Below are positions 32,796-44,324 of a DNA stretch of 64,000 nt, piece after piece. The DNA is taken from the NCBI GenBank assembly GCA_018343915.1, contig JABRWF010000003.1, positions 2,170,001 to 2,234,000 of the forward strand. Reading direction: 5' to 3'. The stretch's first letter is position 1, and each line of letters starts with the position of its first letter. A program made the translations under genes and the position numbers. The notes below the pieces were generated by a model. The model worked only from the letters and a program-made list of their open reading frames with translations. It was not told the origin of the DNA and made no database searches. The stretch comes from Agroathelia rolfsii (taxonomy: Eukaryota > Basidiomycota > Agaricomycetes > Amylocorticiales > Amylocorticiaceae).

Positions 32796-33941
32796 ATGAG
32801 CGTGTCTGTCTTCTTGCGAATTGCGCGCTCTAGTCTCCAGCGCCGTTATCCCCGTTCAAGTCTCTCAACTACTGCTACTGCTCATATTCTTCACACACCT
32901 ACTTCCACTTGCTTCAAATCATTATTCTCATCCATGTCTGTCCAGCCTCTTGAATACCTCACAGTACCTCCTCGAACCAAGCACACGGCCACTGTAATCT
33001 TCGTTCATGCAAGTCATCTCCAAATCAGTCGGCATAGGATCTCTTGACAGGCTACTCTCTTAGGGCCTAGGTGATTCTGGCAAGGGCTGGGAACCAGTAG
33101 CAAACATGCTGCAACGAGATCCTGGTTTGCAGCACATCAAATGGGTCCTCCCTCATGCGTGAGTATGGATCGACGTTTTAGCAATATGATATTAACTAGA
33201 TCTCACGCTGCTTTGATATTATAGGCCTGAGATGTCAGTAACGGCGAACCAAGGTTATATCATGCCCTCATGGTCAGCTCTTCATCCAAACATCCTCACC
33301 ATACGTGACCGGAGCTATCCACTCATATTCTATTTCCCATCGTTTGCCGTCTAGGTTCGACATCCTCGAATTTGGCTTCAGTTCGGCTGAAGATGAGTCG
33401 GGCATGCTCAAAACCGTCCAGTCGCTCAATCAGCTCATTACGGCCGAGATCGATGGTAGCCTGGACTCGTCGCGTATCGTCCTCGGCGGCTTCAGCCAAG
33501 GCTCAACGATGTCACTTCTGACTGGCCTTACCGGTGAGCGCAAGCTCGGTGGCTTGGTCTGTCTCTCGGGATGGGCACCCCTCCGTAACAAATTCAAATC
33601 AGTGAGCTTCGCCTTGTGAAAGGTTCCGTTCGTCGGCTTGACTGATCGTGTCAATCCTTAAGATGCTCGGACCGCACGCCTTGACGACGCCCATCTTCTG
33701 GGGAACAGGGGCAAGAGATCCACTCGTCCGCATAGAGCTTGCTAAGACTTCCGTTAATTTCCTTAAAGAATCTATTGGCGTACCAGAGACGACGACACCG
33801 GTATCGAGTGTACCGGCGGACGCGCCAGTCAATGGTCTAGACTTTAATGTCTACCCCGGGATGCAGCACTCTTCATGCCCTGAGGAGTTAGCCCATTTGC
33901 AGGCATGGCTAAAGCGTGCACTCCCGGCTAAGACTGGTTAG
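32796..33941 (+). CDS. Acyl-protein thioesterase (APT1/LYPLA family), copy with N-terminal leader
   Basis: Serine hydrolase that removes palmitate from proteins (and can act on lysophospholipids). Two in-frame starts exist. ATG 32796 gives a 46-residue extension (MSVSVFLRIARSSLQRRYPR onwards) rich in Arg/Ser and free of acidic residues, as in a mitochondrial presequence. ATG 32934 gives MSVQPLEYLTVPP, the usual start. Exons then encode ATVIFVH, GLGDSGKGWEP, KWVLPHA, PEMSVTANQGYIMPSW, FDILEFGF, the nucleophile elbow GGFSQGST, and GARDPLVR (catalytic Asp) and GMQHSSCPEEL (catalytic His). The intron at 33602-33662 has a standard GTGAGC donor. A tandem paralogue follows 630 bp downstream. Gene symbol left empty because fungal naming varies. 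Confidence 0.92.
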
Positions 33942-34572
33942 GGTTTGAGACGATGGGTTAGGAAACGGTCGTTTTGTATTTGTTGTATAGACGCGACGTT
34001 ATTAATATCAGATTAAGGCTTCGCACGAACGGCGCGAATACTTATTGTTGCCTAAATGCGTCATTGCAACATGTGGATTGGTTTAACGTTGTCTGCTCTT
34101 TGCCGCAGCTTTCTTTTATTCCTTTTTCTCGGTCATCTTATAGTAGGTGTGAGTTACCTTCTTTATGCCCATATGCGATGCCACAAGTGTATACAAATGC
34201 TTAGTACTCAGCCTGGGACGTATTAGGCATGTCATACTGCTGTCGATATTGTCAGGATTCGCATTTGTAATTATTCAGTAACTATATACATGTAGTACTT
34301 CAAGTTGCTTCTTGAACAACTCAAATGAACACTCGATATCAGGAGGAGAGGTAAAAGAGTTTGGGGGGTGGGGGTGGGGGAGACAGAAATAGGCATGACC
34401 GCATCTTCCTATTTGACTTCTCGTGCATGCATTGGGATGCTTACATCAGCACTGCTATCAGAGATTACTGACAGTGCCCCCCAGGTTGTGTTCGTTCCCC
34501 CAACTACCTATTGTTTCTTATATTACTCGTACACTTACTCTTCCCTGATTTTTGGAACCACTATTCTCATTC
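33942..34572. other. Intergenic region between tandem thioesterases
   Basis: AT-rich spacer with a G-rich run near 34360-34380. No other gene seen. Confidence 0.6.
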
Positions 34573-35578
34573 ATGTCTGCCTCACCTCTGAAATACATCA
34601 CAGTGCCTACTGTGTCCAAGCACACGGCCACTGTTATCTTCGCCCATGCAAGTGATATCTCACCTCCCGGAATAGCTTTGATAATCTCCTGCCGTATTGT
34701 TCTCTCAGGGTCTGGGAGATACTGGTTATGGCTGGAAGACAGAAGCAGAAATGTTGCAGCGGGACCCTGCCTTACAGCACATCAAATGGATTCTTCCCCA
34801 TGCGTCAGTATAGATCATGGAATTGGAACAGGTCGACTACTGAATGACTCTGAAATTAGGCCTACAATGGAAGTTACAGCTAACTTTGGCGCGAACATGC
34901 CCTCGTGGTATGTATACACCCTCCAATCTTGGCCACTCTGCTTAGAATTCGGAGCCGCCTTATTCATTGCTACGCCCTTCCCATAGGTTCGATATATACA
35001 ACTTCGGATTTGATGAAGAAGAGGATGAGCCAGGCATGCTTCAGTCCGTACGGTCGCTCAACCAGCTCATTACCACCGAGATAGATGGAGGCACAGATCC
35101 ATCTCGTATCGTCCTCGGCGGATTCAGCCAAGGGTCAACGATATCGCTCCTAATCGGTCTCACAGGCGAGCGCAAGCTCGGTGGGCTTATCTGCCTCTCA
35201 GGATGGTTGCCTCTTCGTCATAAATTCAAAGCGGCAAGTTTGTTTTATAAAAGAACATGCCCACAGAACTTTCATGCACTTATTCTTGTCAAATCCAAGA
35301 TGCTCGGACACTATGCTATGGCAATGCCCATATTTTGGGGAACAGGTTCGGCTGACCCGCTTGTCCGCATAGACATTGCTACGAAGTCAATTAAATTCCT
35401 CAAGGAGAACATTGGCATACCAGAGACGACAGCGCCAGTATCCAGTGGATCACTGGACGCACCGGTCAATGGTCTAGACTTTAACATCTATCCTGGGATG
35501 CAACACTCCTCATGCCCGGGGGAGTTGGCCCATTTGAAGACATGGCTAAAGTGCGCACTTCCGTCCAAGAACGATTAG
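34573..35578 (+). CDS. Acyl-protein thioesterase (APT1/LYPLA family), tandem copy without leader
   Basis: The ATG at 34573 opens MSASPLKYITVPTVSKHTAT directly, with no targeting extension. Exons follow the same plan as the upstream copy: ATVIFAH, GLGDTGYGWKTEAEML, KWILPHA, PTMEVTANFGANMPSW, FDIYNFGFDEEEDEPGM, GGFSQGSTISLL (nucleophile Ser), SADPLVRIDIA (Asp) and GMQHSSCPGEL (His). At the position of the paralogue's GT-AG intron the sequence reads GCAAGT at 35234 and ends AAG at 35299, a 66-nt phase-0 segment without stop codons. It is best read as a GC-AG intron, because the retained version would insert 22 residues absent from the paralogue. Catalytic triad intact. The level of divergence suggests an old tandem duplication. 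Confidence 0.9.
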
Positions 35579-35879
35579 GATGTAAGAAGTCTTTTGCGTG
35601 AATTCAAAAACAGGTTTTATATTATCATATCCCAAATACACATTTCAATCCGCGAGCCAAGTTTGAAAGTAAGTATAGTTGCAGATATATACCTTTTTAT
35701 GTCATGGATAAGATCGTGAACCTTTCATGGAGATGATAGTAGCTATTCACCAGGGTAATGATAAAAACAATTCAAATCATATTATCATCCTGCCTCTGAG
35801 TCTCTATCAAGAATGGTAAAAATATGTTGAATGTACAATTTCATTAAGACATACGGAAATTACTAAAAAAAAACTGAAT

Positions 35880-37183
35880 GGCTGGGATGATGAAAGGAAA
35901 GAGATGTCGAGAAACATCAAAGATAAAAAATCGAAAATCGAAGAAAAATAAAGAGCGTGGTGTGGAAGCGATACAATCTGATGATAGTATGGTGGTCGTA
36001 TGGGTATGGATGATAACCGTGATGCGTCGTGGCGTGCTTCGTACAGTAGTTTGTAAATATGATCGTGAAGATGGTAGTGACAAGAGGAAAGACGACGGTG
36101 AACGTTGTCCAGACCGTGTCTTCACCTCATGCATTTCCCTCCCCTCCCCCCCCCCCTTCGTTACCTTCTTCCCCTCCTTCTTAGCCACCTTTTCCTCAAA
36201 GTGAGAATTCATCACCTTCTTCGCCTTCTCATAGTCAATGTTTGACAGTTTTAATTTCTCAGCTTCGCTCACTGTAATCATGTCGTGGTACCATTGTCCA
36301 CAATCTTCTCCCAAATCCCCTTCAGGCCACACAACTGTGATGTATGAAACATACAAAAACTGGGGCTCGGTCATCTTCCGAAGTTGCGGTATCGTCATCG
36401 ACGGTGATGACCACATATCCCACACAAATACATCGCTGTTAGCCATCCCGCTGGTGGACGGATAACTAAATAAGGAAGTGGTGAAAAGCCTCAGTGTCCG
36501 GGCGTGGCCAACAATCTATTGGCGCAAGTTGTGGGCGCGAGCATAGACAGTCACAAAGATTGATACAACTTCGCGCCTGACACGCTCGAAGAAGTCGCTG
36601 ATAGTAGCAGTAGAGCTTCTAACGGTTCGGATCCCGCCGGTTTGACTGGATTGAATCTCAATTGGTCAAACCGACGGGATCCGAATCGTTAGGAGCTCTA
36701 AGTAGCAGCCAGGTGCTCCCAGAGCGAGAGTCCGCTGGCCCCTTTCTACAGGTCAGCTCTACCACCCTTGCAGTCTATACGAGCGATTGTGAACTTCACT
36801 CAGGGAATGTGTTTCTTGGGATTCGCATTCTCACTAGGACGTGCGACAAGCATATCCGTCCCAGTCGTGATAGAGGAGTACATGGCACCGGTGAACTCAG
36901 AGTCGACCTTGGTCTGACTAGGGATATCACGGAAAAGCTAGGAAATCCCGGAAACATTGCGGTTGACCGAGCGACGGTAGAAGAGGCCGGGGCCGAGGGT
37001 GAAGATGAAGGTAATGGGGATAATGATAAAGGCGTGGAACTTGCCGCTGGATTTAACTAGCAGTAAGGAGAATAGTATAAGACTATTCAGTAGTATCAGG
37101 ATGTGGTATTTCAACTCACCAGAAGGCATGTAGAGCAGTGTCTGTAGAGCACTTTATCGACTGGAGACAGTTGTAGTGTTTAG
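35880..37183 (-). pseudogene. Third copy of the inverted-repeat membrane-protein gene, dead
   Basis: Collinear with copies 1 and 2 but broken several times. The start codon is CTA instead of ATG (37183). A TAA at 37154-37156 falls at the tenth codon. The first exon's SGELK and donor region is still recognisable near 37130, followed by HAFIIIPITFIFTLGPGLFY. The middle is frame-shifted and carries a 90-bp hairpin insertion (36611-36700). The C-terminal block is preserved as SDVFVWDMWSSPSMTIP, FLYVSYITVVWPEGDLGE and GQWYHDMITVSEAEKL, then Lys-rich sequence and a C homopolymer near 36146. The promoter-side sequence also retains similarity to the intact copies. Confidence 0.85.
36603..36708. mobile_element. 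90-bp hairpin MITE with 8-bp target site duplication (hAT-like)
   Basis: The element at 36611-36700 is almost entirely two inverted repeats of about 37 bp. The left end starts TAGAGCTTCTAACGGTTCGG. The right end, read on the minus strand, starts TAGAGCTCCTAACGATTCGG, with about four mismatches overall and a 16-bp loop. It is flanked on both sides by AGTAGCAG (36603-36610 and 36701-36708). The uninterrupted paralogous sites at 705-735 and in copy 2 show a single related sequence (atagcaccag), so this is a filled site compared with an empty one. An 8-bp duplication with TAG-type ends points to the hAT superfamily. Non-autonomous, no coding capacity. Confidence 0.88.
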
Positions 37184-37190
37184 ATTTAAG

Positions 37191-38551
37191 CAAAAGCAAT
37201 AAGAACTCGGGGATAGCGCGAGCACTCGGAAACCTGAAAGGGGGATGTTAGGCTAGGAGGGTATATTCAGGCCTTGAATTATGTCAGCCTCCTCCAGTCA
37301 GCTTAAGGCAGCTGACAATGAACTTGAAGTATGTTCATCCAATCGCAGAGAAACGACTCGGACAACTATGGCGCATTGGATCTGACATGGTTTATATTAA
37401 CTGTGAGCAGCATCACAGTAGTCTGGGTGTTGTCTCAGAGCATAAATTGGGATATGGTACCAGTATCTTTTGAGTACCACTGCAATCGACTTCAAGAGTC
37501 ACGGTATGAATAACTTGATTTGATTCCGGAGGAACCAACAAGAGCTGTGGCAACAGCAACAGCAGCAACGCAGCCACAGTTGCCACTTTCCGCCTTGGCC
37601 AATAACCTGTAAAAAATTCATGATTGGCCAACTATGTCTCTTTCACTCGAATTCAGATGAACAGAGTCCATGGCATGCCAAACATCTCAGCAAAACACCT
37701 CGCAGACGGGATTGGCCACTGCTCCGCCCGGTAATTCATGTGCCTTGCCAGTGACGCTACACTGACGCATGTAATTCACGATTACCGCCCTGGGACGGTT
37801 GCTTTTGAATAACGAGACTACCATCTCTGTTCCAGACGAAGACCAACAGGCGATGCCAGAACCTTGAATTTAATTCAGGTCGCGTAGCATATGACCAATC
37901 CAAGGCTGCTTAAGTATGTCACGTAACGCCACCAACACTTGTAATACAGACTAGAGTCACTGGCACTAGACCATTCATGGTCACGCGTCCCTGACTCCAT
38001 TGCTCGGCTTGCCCAGTTCGTGTCCCTCCATAAAGCACACTGATCGATAGCGTCGCTTTGATTGGCGCATGGGGAATGGAGAATTGCACGCTGTTTCTTT
38101 TTTCTTGTTAGTGTCATCTATAAGTATAGCATCGCCTCAGGGATATCATTCCGACACGGGTGGTATACAATTCCCTCCCGATGTCTTCCGAACCAGTAGG
38201 ACCTTTTGCTTATGGACTCCAGCAGCGGGTCCGAAAGACTGTCTGTGGGTAGACTGATAGTGTGTCCTGCATACCCTGCAATTGTACTCGATATTGGATA
38301 TTGCCGGTGCGACTAGTATTGATACATATAGCCCTGTCAAACTTGGAGATGAGGCCTTCGATCGAGGGACCGTAGATTCACTTACGCAGGGTGTACGCCA
38401 CGAACCATTTTATCTGTCGGTATCTGAGTCAGACTAACCCTTGGCTTCGAGAAGCTGTCGCCCATTGACTTTCCCCGGCCAAGCGAAATGGTATAAATGG
38501 CATAGTATGAGCCCATTAAGCAGTGCAGCCCCACTGACTACCAGTGCCATC
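37191..38551. other. Intergenic region upstream of the P450
   Basis: Retains some similarity to the promoter side of the repeat-borne gene family up to about 37300. Beyond that no gene or repeat is recognised. Confidence 0.5.
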
Positions 38552-40681
38552 ATGTCCGACCTCAGATTTCTCTCATATGTTGACGTTGCTTGCATTCTTG
38601 TTGCCCTGGTTGTGCTTAAGCGCCTAATAGGCTCTAAATCAGCTCAACCCGTAGCTCCCTTACCACCAGGCCCCAAAGGTCTACCGATCCTAGGCAACCT
38701 CTTTGATATGCCCACCCGGAACCTTTGGGAAACTTACTCAAAATGGGCAAAAGATTATGGTGCGCGAACACAACCATATCATACTAGCTAGAAACATATA
38801 TTAATCAATTACAACCCATAATCTCTTGATAGGTGACATTGTCTCTGTCCATGCACTTGGCCAAACTTTCGTCATCATTAACTCGGTTGAGGCAGCTGTC
38901 AAGCTGCTCGAGGCTAAAGGAGTTACATACTCTGATAGACCTGTTTCGAATATGCTTCGACTTATCGGCTGGGATAGTGCACTGGCATTCACTAATACCG
39001 GTCAAGGTGCTTTCAAACGCCAACGCACGCACTTCCAGAGACTCCTTGGCACACTCTCGGCTATCAAGCAGTTTCATCCTTCGCTAGAATCGGAGGCACA
39101 CAAATTCTTGAAAAGGGTAACAGAATCCTCCAATGTTAATATTCAAAAGGACGCTCGTCAGTAAGTATCATTGAAGGCCATGCGGTATATACATTCACTG
39201 ATCCATTGCCCGTCTCATGTAGTGCGACTGGATCTGTCATGCTCAAGATTGCCTATGGCTATACCGCTGCGGGAGAAAACGATCATTTGATAGATCTCGC
39301 AGAAAGAACAATAGCAGAGCTTCTTGAAGCGGGCAATCCGGCCACTTGGATGGTCGACTTTATTCCAGCTCGTGGGTTGTATTTTCTTCTATTAAAACAT
39401 CTTTCTGATCAAATGCATCAGTTGCAAAGTTACCAGCCTGGTTCCCTGGAGCAGGCTTCCAAAAGAAAATTAAAGTCTGGCGCCATAACATGCTTACACT
39501 TGTGAACTCACCCATCCAATTTGTACAAGAGCAAATTGTGCGTATTTTTTCAGTCACCATAAAATGATCTGACTAACCGTCAATGTTGTTAGAATGCGGG
39601 TACATCTGTGCCCTCCTTTGCTTCCACTCTCTTGGAAGGAAATGAGTTAACGCCTGAAGAAGAGGACTCAGTCAAATGGGCTGCTATGTCTATGTATTCT
39701 GCAGGAGAGGATACGGTCAGCTTATAGCGGGTCTACTATATCACACCTTTGAACTGAAATCTTCATCTATCATGGTTTCATAAGACGACTTCCGCTATTT
39801 CCGGATTCTTCCTAGCTATGCTTCTTTATCCCGATGTGCTCGCAAAAGCGCAAGAGGAGATAGATCGCGTCATTGGACAGGATAGGCTCCCTACGATTTC
39901 CGACCGAGCACAGCTGCCATACCTCAACGCAGTCATATTGGAAGTATTCCGTTGGCATGCAGTTACACCCATAGGTATGTTATACGTAATACCTATCGAA
40001 ATAAAGCCAATTGAACCTCTGTTTTTGTATGTTCCTAAATATAGGTGTTGGACACAAAGCATCACAAGACGATATCCACGAAGGTTATTTCATTCCAAAA
40101 GATGCAATCATCATTGCCCATAGCTAGTGAGCCATAGTCTACACCCGCGCAACAACTGCAAGAAATAAAACTCACGACAATGCCAATAGCTGCATGTCAA
40201 GGGATCCGCATGTGTATCGCGACCCGCACCTCTTCAATCCGGACCGCTTCTTAGGCGACAAGCCTGAACCTGATCCTCATACATTTGCTTTTGGTTTTGG
40301 AAGAAGGTGAGAAATGTCTTCCTTCACACATTCTATATTTTGTCTTCACCGGCTCCCCTTTTCAAAAAAAAAAATGGCTACCTAACATGCGCGCTCGTAG
40401 AATATGCCCAGGTCGTCATATTGCCGATACATTTGTCTTCACCATCAGCGCCATGTCTATCGCCGTATTTGATATCCACAAGAAAGTCGTTAATGGCGCT
40501 CCCATCGAGCCAACTTATAAAATGACTTCGGGAATTATTAGGTGAGACACCCGTTTTGTGTACAAAAAAGAAAATTGGGGGCTTACAACTGTATGGCAAC
40601 AATAGTTACCCGGAGCCGTATGAAATTGGTATCACGCCGCGATCCTCAAAAGCCAGTGAGCTTATTAGTCTGGCGGAATAA
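38552..40681 (+). CDS. Cytochrome P450 monooxygenase
   Basis: Membrane-anchored heme monooxygenase of the fungal secondary-metabolism or xenobiotic type. The ATG at 38552 gives a hydrophobic anchor ([16 protein letters not shown]) and the Pro-rich hinge [15 protein letters not shown]. Introns of about 50-70 nt separate exons with [48 protein letters not shown], the I-helix [15 protein letters not shown], the ExxR segment [32 protein letters not shown] and the heme loop [15 protein letters not shown] (Cys ligand split from FGFGRR by an intron). All core motifs are intact. The class resembles agaricomycete P450s annotated as O-methylsterigmatocystin oxidoreductase-like, but the substrate is unknown and there is no biosynthetic cluster around it. 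Stop at 40679-40681. Confidence 0.92.
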
Positions 40682-41149
40682 ATGAATATGGTAATGTCTG
40701 CATATATCATCGTTGGGTTCTGTATGTGTCGTTCTGACCGTAATTTTTAGATCATTTTTTCTCACACGTCATCCAAGACACTTACCACTCATTTATTTAC
40801 ACTTTTAGGATATGTTCATCTACCATGAGATTGTTCAAAATTTCACTCGAGAGACTCTTGTCCTCATCAACTAGCATGCACTCTCATTTTTCTTTTTCTA
40901 TTTATCCTATTTCTTATCAGCATTTTAGTCGTGTAGTAACTAGTATTGACAATATAACACCCCTCTTTATTAGCGAGCACATGTATTTATACACTGTCCT
41001 TACTAAGTTTAAAGGACTCGGGATGTAATACCAGAACTTCGGTCAGGCTCAAATGACTTTTATACATATAAAACGGTTGGAACTACACGCACACTTACGC
41101 AGAAACAGCCAATTCAGTAATAGTAGGGTATCCGAAAAGGCATTACACG
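40682..41149. other. Intergenic region between convergent P450 and membrane-protein genes
   Basis: About 470 bp of AT-rich 3' flank for both genes. Nothing else seen. Confidence 0.6.
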
Positions 41150-42402
41150 TCAGGTATATTTCGTCATTTCATACATCGCATCGTTAGAGCTTTGCAGCCC
41201 ACTCAAAGAACTATTGTCTAGTCGAGTTCTCGGAGTGGCAAAGACCAGAGTTTCTCCTGCGTGTGTCAGTTTTTCCGATGTTGACTTAGTCCATGATGTG
41301 CCATATGCAATACGGAAAATAATGAGTTGTGGAAACAAAGCCTAATATTATGAAATAGCAATGAGATTAGTGAATGCGTATGATTCACGTGTTAATCTCA
41401 GCAGACATCATGAGAGGAAAGGAAGAAAAAACTTACTACGCTGCCCATCCATATCATGAACACTGCTTCTATCCAGTATCCTACTTTACCGTAGCTGTAC
41501 GCGAGCTCTAGAATGCTTGTGAGGATCCCAAGTATAGCGCAGGGTGCGGCGGATTCAACCAGTATGGCCACAATATTGGTGTAGATCCTTGTTAGTTGAG
41601 GATCAACCTCAGCCGCCCTCCGTACTCTATAAAGCACGGATAGTATCTTGTAAGAAATCATGGCGGTAACCATGATGTTGGTAGCTGTATTGAGCACGAT
41701 ACCCGCCGACGTTATTTTACCCAAGATATGGTTATGATCTTGAATCTTTGCGCCAGCTATACTGGTCGTAGAAAGGGCTACTCGTCTATCAGTAAAATGA
41801 AATGCAGACGTAAGTGATGGACAATGCTTGCCGAAAGTTCCAAAGGCACATAAAGCGGGTAGTGCGACAATGTACAATCTCGAGCCGAAAACAACGTAAC
41901 ACCGATATATCTGACAGGCAAACCGATTAGAGTTGTGAAATGATAAGAGAAACAAAGCTTTGACACTTGCCAAAAGACCGTCAGATAGTGTCATAGATAC
42001 GGTTTGAGCCGCGTTTCCAAGTATCATAAAACTGGATGAATTAATCCAGAGACCATAATACTCGACCGGGCCACCAGGATACATGTTCCGATGCTCTATC
42101 CACATCATTTGACCGAATAGAGGTGTGCTTAAGAAGAAAATTGTATTCAGTAGCAGCATTATGCTCCCAAACAATATGTAGGATATTCTTTGGAAGCGTG
42201 TAATGTTAGCACGAGCCAACAAAGCGTAGGTGGATAGATGATAAGTTCCTAAATTAAAGCCTAACAATTTCAGTCAGTGTCGGTCTTCAACTTTCTAATA
42301 CAACCAGTATATATCACTCATACCATAGAGAATGGCGGTGATTAGTATTCCAACGTATGAAGATCCTTCGAGCTGGAGATCTGCTGCGTGGCCGAGCACC
42401 AT
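41150..42402 (-). CDS. Seven-helix integral membrane protein of a family expanded in Agaricomycetes
   Basis: The ATG at 42402 (MVLGHAADLQLEGSSYVGIL) is chosen because the family starts shortly before the first helix; an upstream in-frame extension to 42642 is possible. Hydrophobic segments in order: YVGILITAILYG, then FQRISYILFGSIMLLLNTIFF, SDGLLVYRCYVVFGSRLYIVALPALCAFG, ITSAGIVLNTATNIMVTAMI, IYTNIVAILVESAAPCAILG, and YWIEAVFMIWMGSVV. The last exon has PQLIIFRIAYGTSWTK and a polar Ser/Thr-rich tail ending at 41150. This helix layout and the FPQ-x-I-x-FR near the end match a large set of uncharacterised basidiomycete membrane proteins. A receptor-like role is sometimes suggested but is not shown by the sequence. 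Confidence 0.8.
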
Positions 42403-44324
42403 TTCGAGGTCAGTGCGCGATCGATGAGGCCTTTGAATTAAGTGTGTTACGCTACGGCTTATATGTGATAAGTAGTTCCACGAGTAAATATTACTGGCGG
42501 CGGTTATCAGAGTAATCTGCAGCTGGACTGCATCAATGATAACGATAATAGCGAAGACAAACCTAAAACTGGTAACAAATCCACCCGTTCTCGGTTCCCT
42601 ATCAATCTCGGTAAATGTTGAAGGGGGGGGGTTAGGCAGCATTCGCTGGCCAGAATCTTATATGCCAATTGATGTACAAAGCATTTTGCAGGTAGAGAAT
42701 CAGTCGGCACAGAGATATTACCAGTGTGTAAATGCGTGTAATTATCCGTGACAAAAGAGAGAGAAAAAACCGATTTGAATGGTCGCGATAACGACATTTT
42801 TTTTGGGATTCACAGAGGGGCTGGCACTGCACTTTGAACTGAAGTGGACATTGCACGTGTATAGGTGTGTCGATAGCAACCATCACGATTGTGATTAACG
42901 CAACAGTGTACGGGAACCTTAATCGTATTCAGCTGACCATACGGTTGCAAGCCTAAGGGACTTAGACGATATATTAAGATATCGCCCCTTTTAGTTACAA
43001 AAAAGTTAGACCGAACGTAATATCTATTACCCAGCTCCTCTAAACTCTCAAACGCGTTCTGCGTAGAATCCACAACGCCGAATATATACTACGCATTACG
43101 AAAGAAATAACAACCGTCGGCATAGCCACGATCACAATACGAAAACTGTGCTAGGGCCAGGCAGTTAAGATATTCGGACAAAAAAAAGTAAATAAATGCA
43201 TGAATGCAATCGATTGATGTACTATTTCATATATCCTCGCTAGAAAGTAAATAGAATACAGCATAGCGTGGAAAACACTGTTCTTTCTTATCCAGAAGGA
43301 GGCAAAAAAAAAGTGATAATAAAGGAAGCGAAAGATGGAGGGAGGAGGGGAGAGGAAGAAGTGGGTAGTAGGTAAGTGGAGAGAGAAAAGGATAGCCAAG
43401 ACAGAATAAGGAGAAGAAAGAGGCTATATAGGCCAGTTCCAAAGGACGCCAAAAATAGGAGATAGCGGGAGTCCTGATATACGTAGAGGATGGTAAGAGG
43501 GGGGGGTGTATGTGTGGTATTGGGACATTTGGCAACAACAAAAAAGAGATGAGGAGAAAAAAAAATACGAAGACAAGTGAGACAGGTATGAGTTTGATTA
43601 CTAAATAAACAGAAAAACCAAATTGAGTATGTGTGTGGTGTGTGGTGTGTGGTGTGTGCGATGTATAACTGCGGGGAAATTCAGTATCGTTGGCTGATGC
43701 TGTTATTGTTGGTGGTGGTGTGAGGAAGGTGTTATAATATCGAAGTTAATCAAACAAATAGAGGGCAAAGCCAGAGATAGAAAGAGTAATAATATGCCTA
43801 GGGGTAGTAAGAAACAGAGGGAGAAGGCCGTACGAAAGGGGGGAAGAGACAAACAGAGACAAGAGAAAAGAGAAAAACAGGGATATATTTGAAAAAAAAA
43901 AATACTAGTGTGATATACGTTGGGATGTTCGTGCGGTGTGCCAGTGGTAAGATGCTAATTGAATAAGCGCTCTAGTCACGCCAGAACGGCAACAGGGGTA
44001 ACTTGATAGTAGTTGGGGAAAGGTGGATAGGTTTGCAATAGTCCATCAAGTGGGAGGGAAGAGAAGAAACAAACCGACGAGAAAGAGATGAGCAAGTAAG
44101 ACACAATTGGATCATGCGAGGATATGTGTACGTATATATATATATGTAAGAAAAAAAAGGAAATGAGATATATAAAAAAAGTTGTTCGATAATGACGGCG
44201 CAGACTAGAAATGAATTTGGCAGTAGTACATGATTTAGATATATGTTGCTGTGTGTGTGTTGGCGTTGCGATCAATTGGAAGCAAACAAAATAGATAGGC
44301 AATCAAACACAAAAAATTAATACC
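42403..44324. other. Long intergenic region / probable 3' UTR of the WHI3-like gene
   Basis: About 1.9 kb with purine-rich and simple-repeat sequence: a TGTGTGG-type repeat near 43630-43660, a G-run near 43500, a TATATA run near 44135 and several A-runs. The part from about 43.1 kb could be 3' UTR or flank of the RNA-binding-protein gene. No convincing gene seen on either strand. Confidence 0.5.

Noticed and set aside
38441..38551. Upstream in-frame extension of the P450
   Set aside because: It adds polar residues before the membrane anchor, unlike the family. ATG 38552 places the anchor at the N-terminus as expected.
43151..44302. Minus-strand Phe/Leu/Ser-rich frames
   Set aside because: They derive from AG-rich low-complexity sequence; no start context, splice pattern or family similarity.
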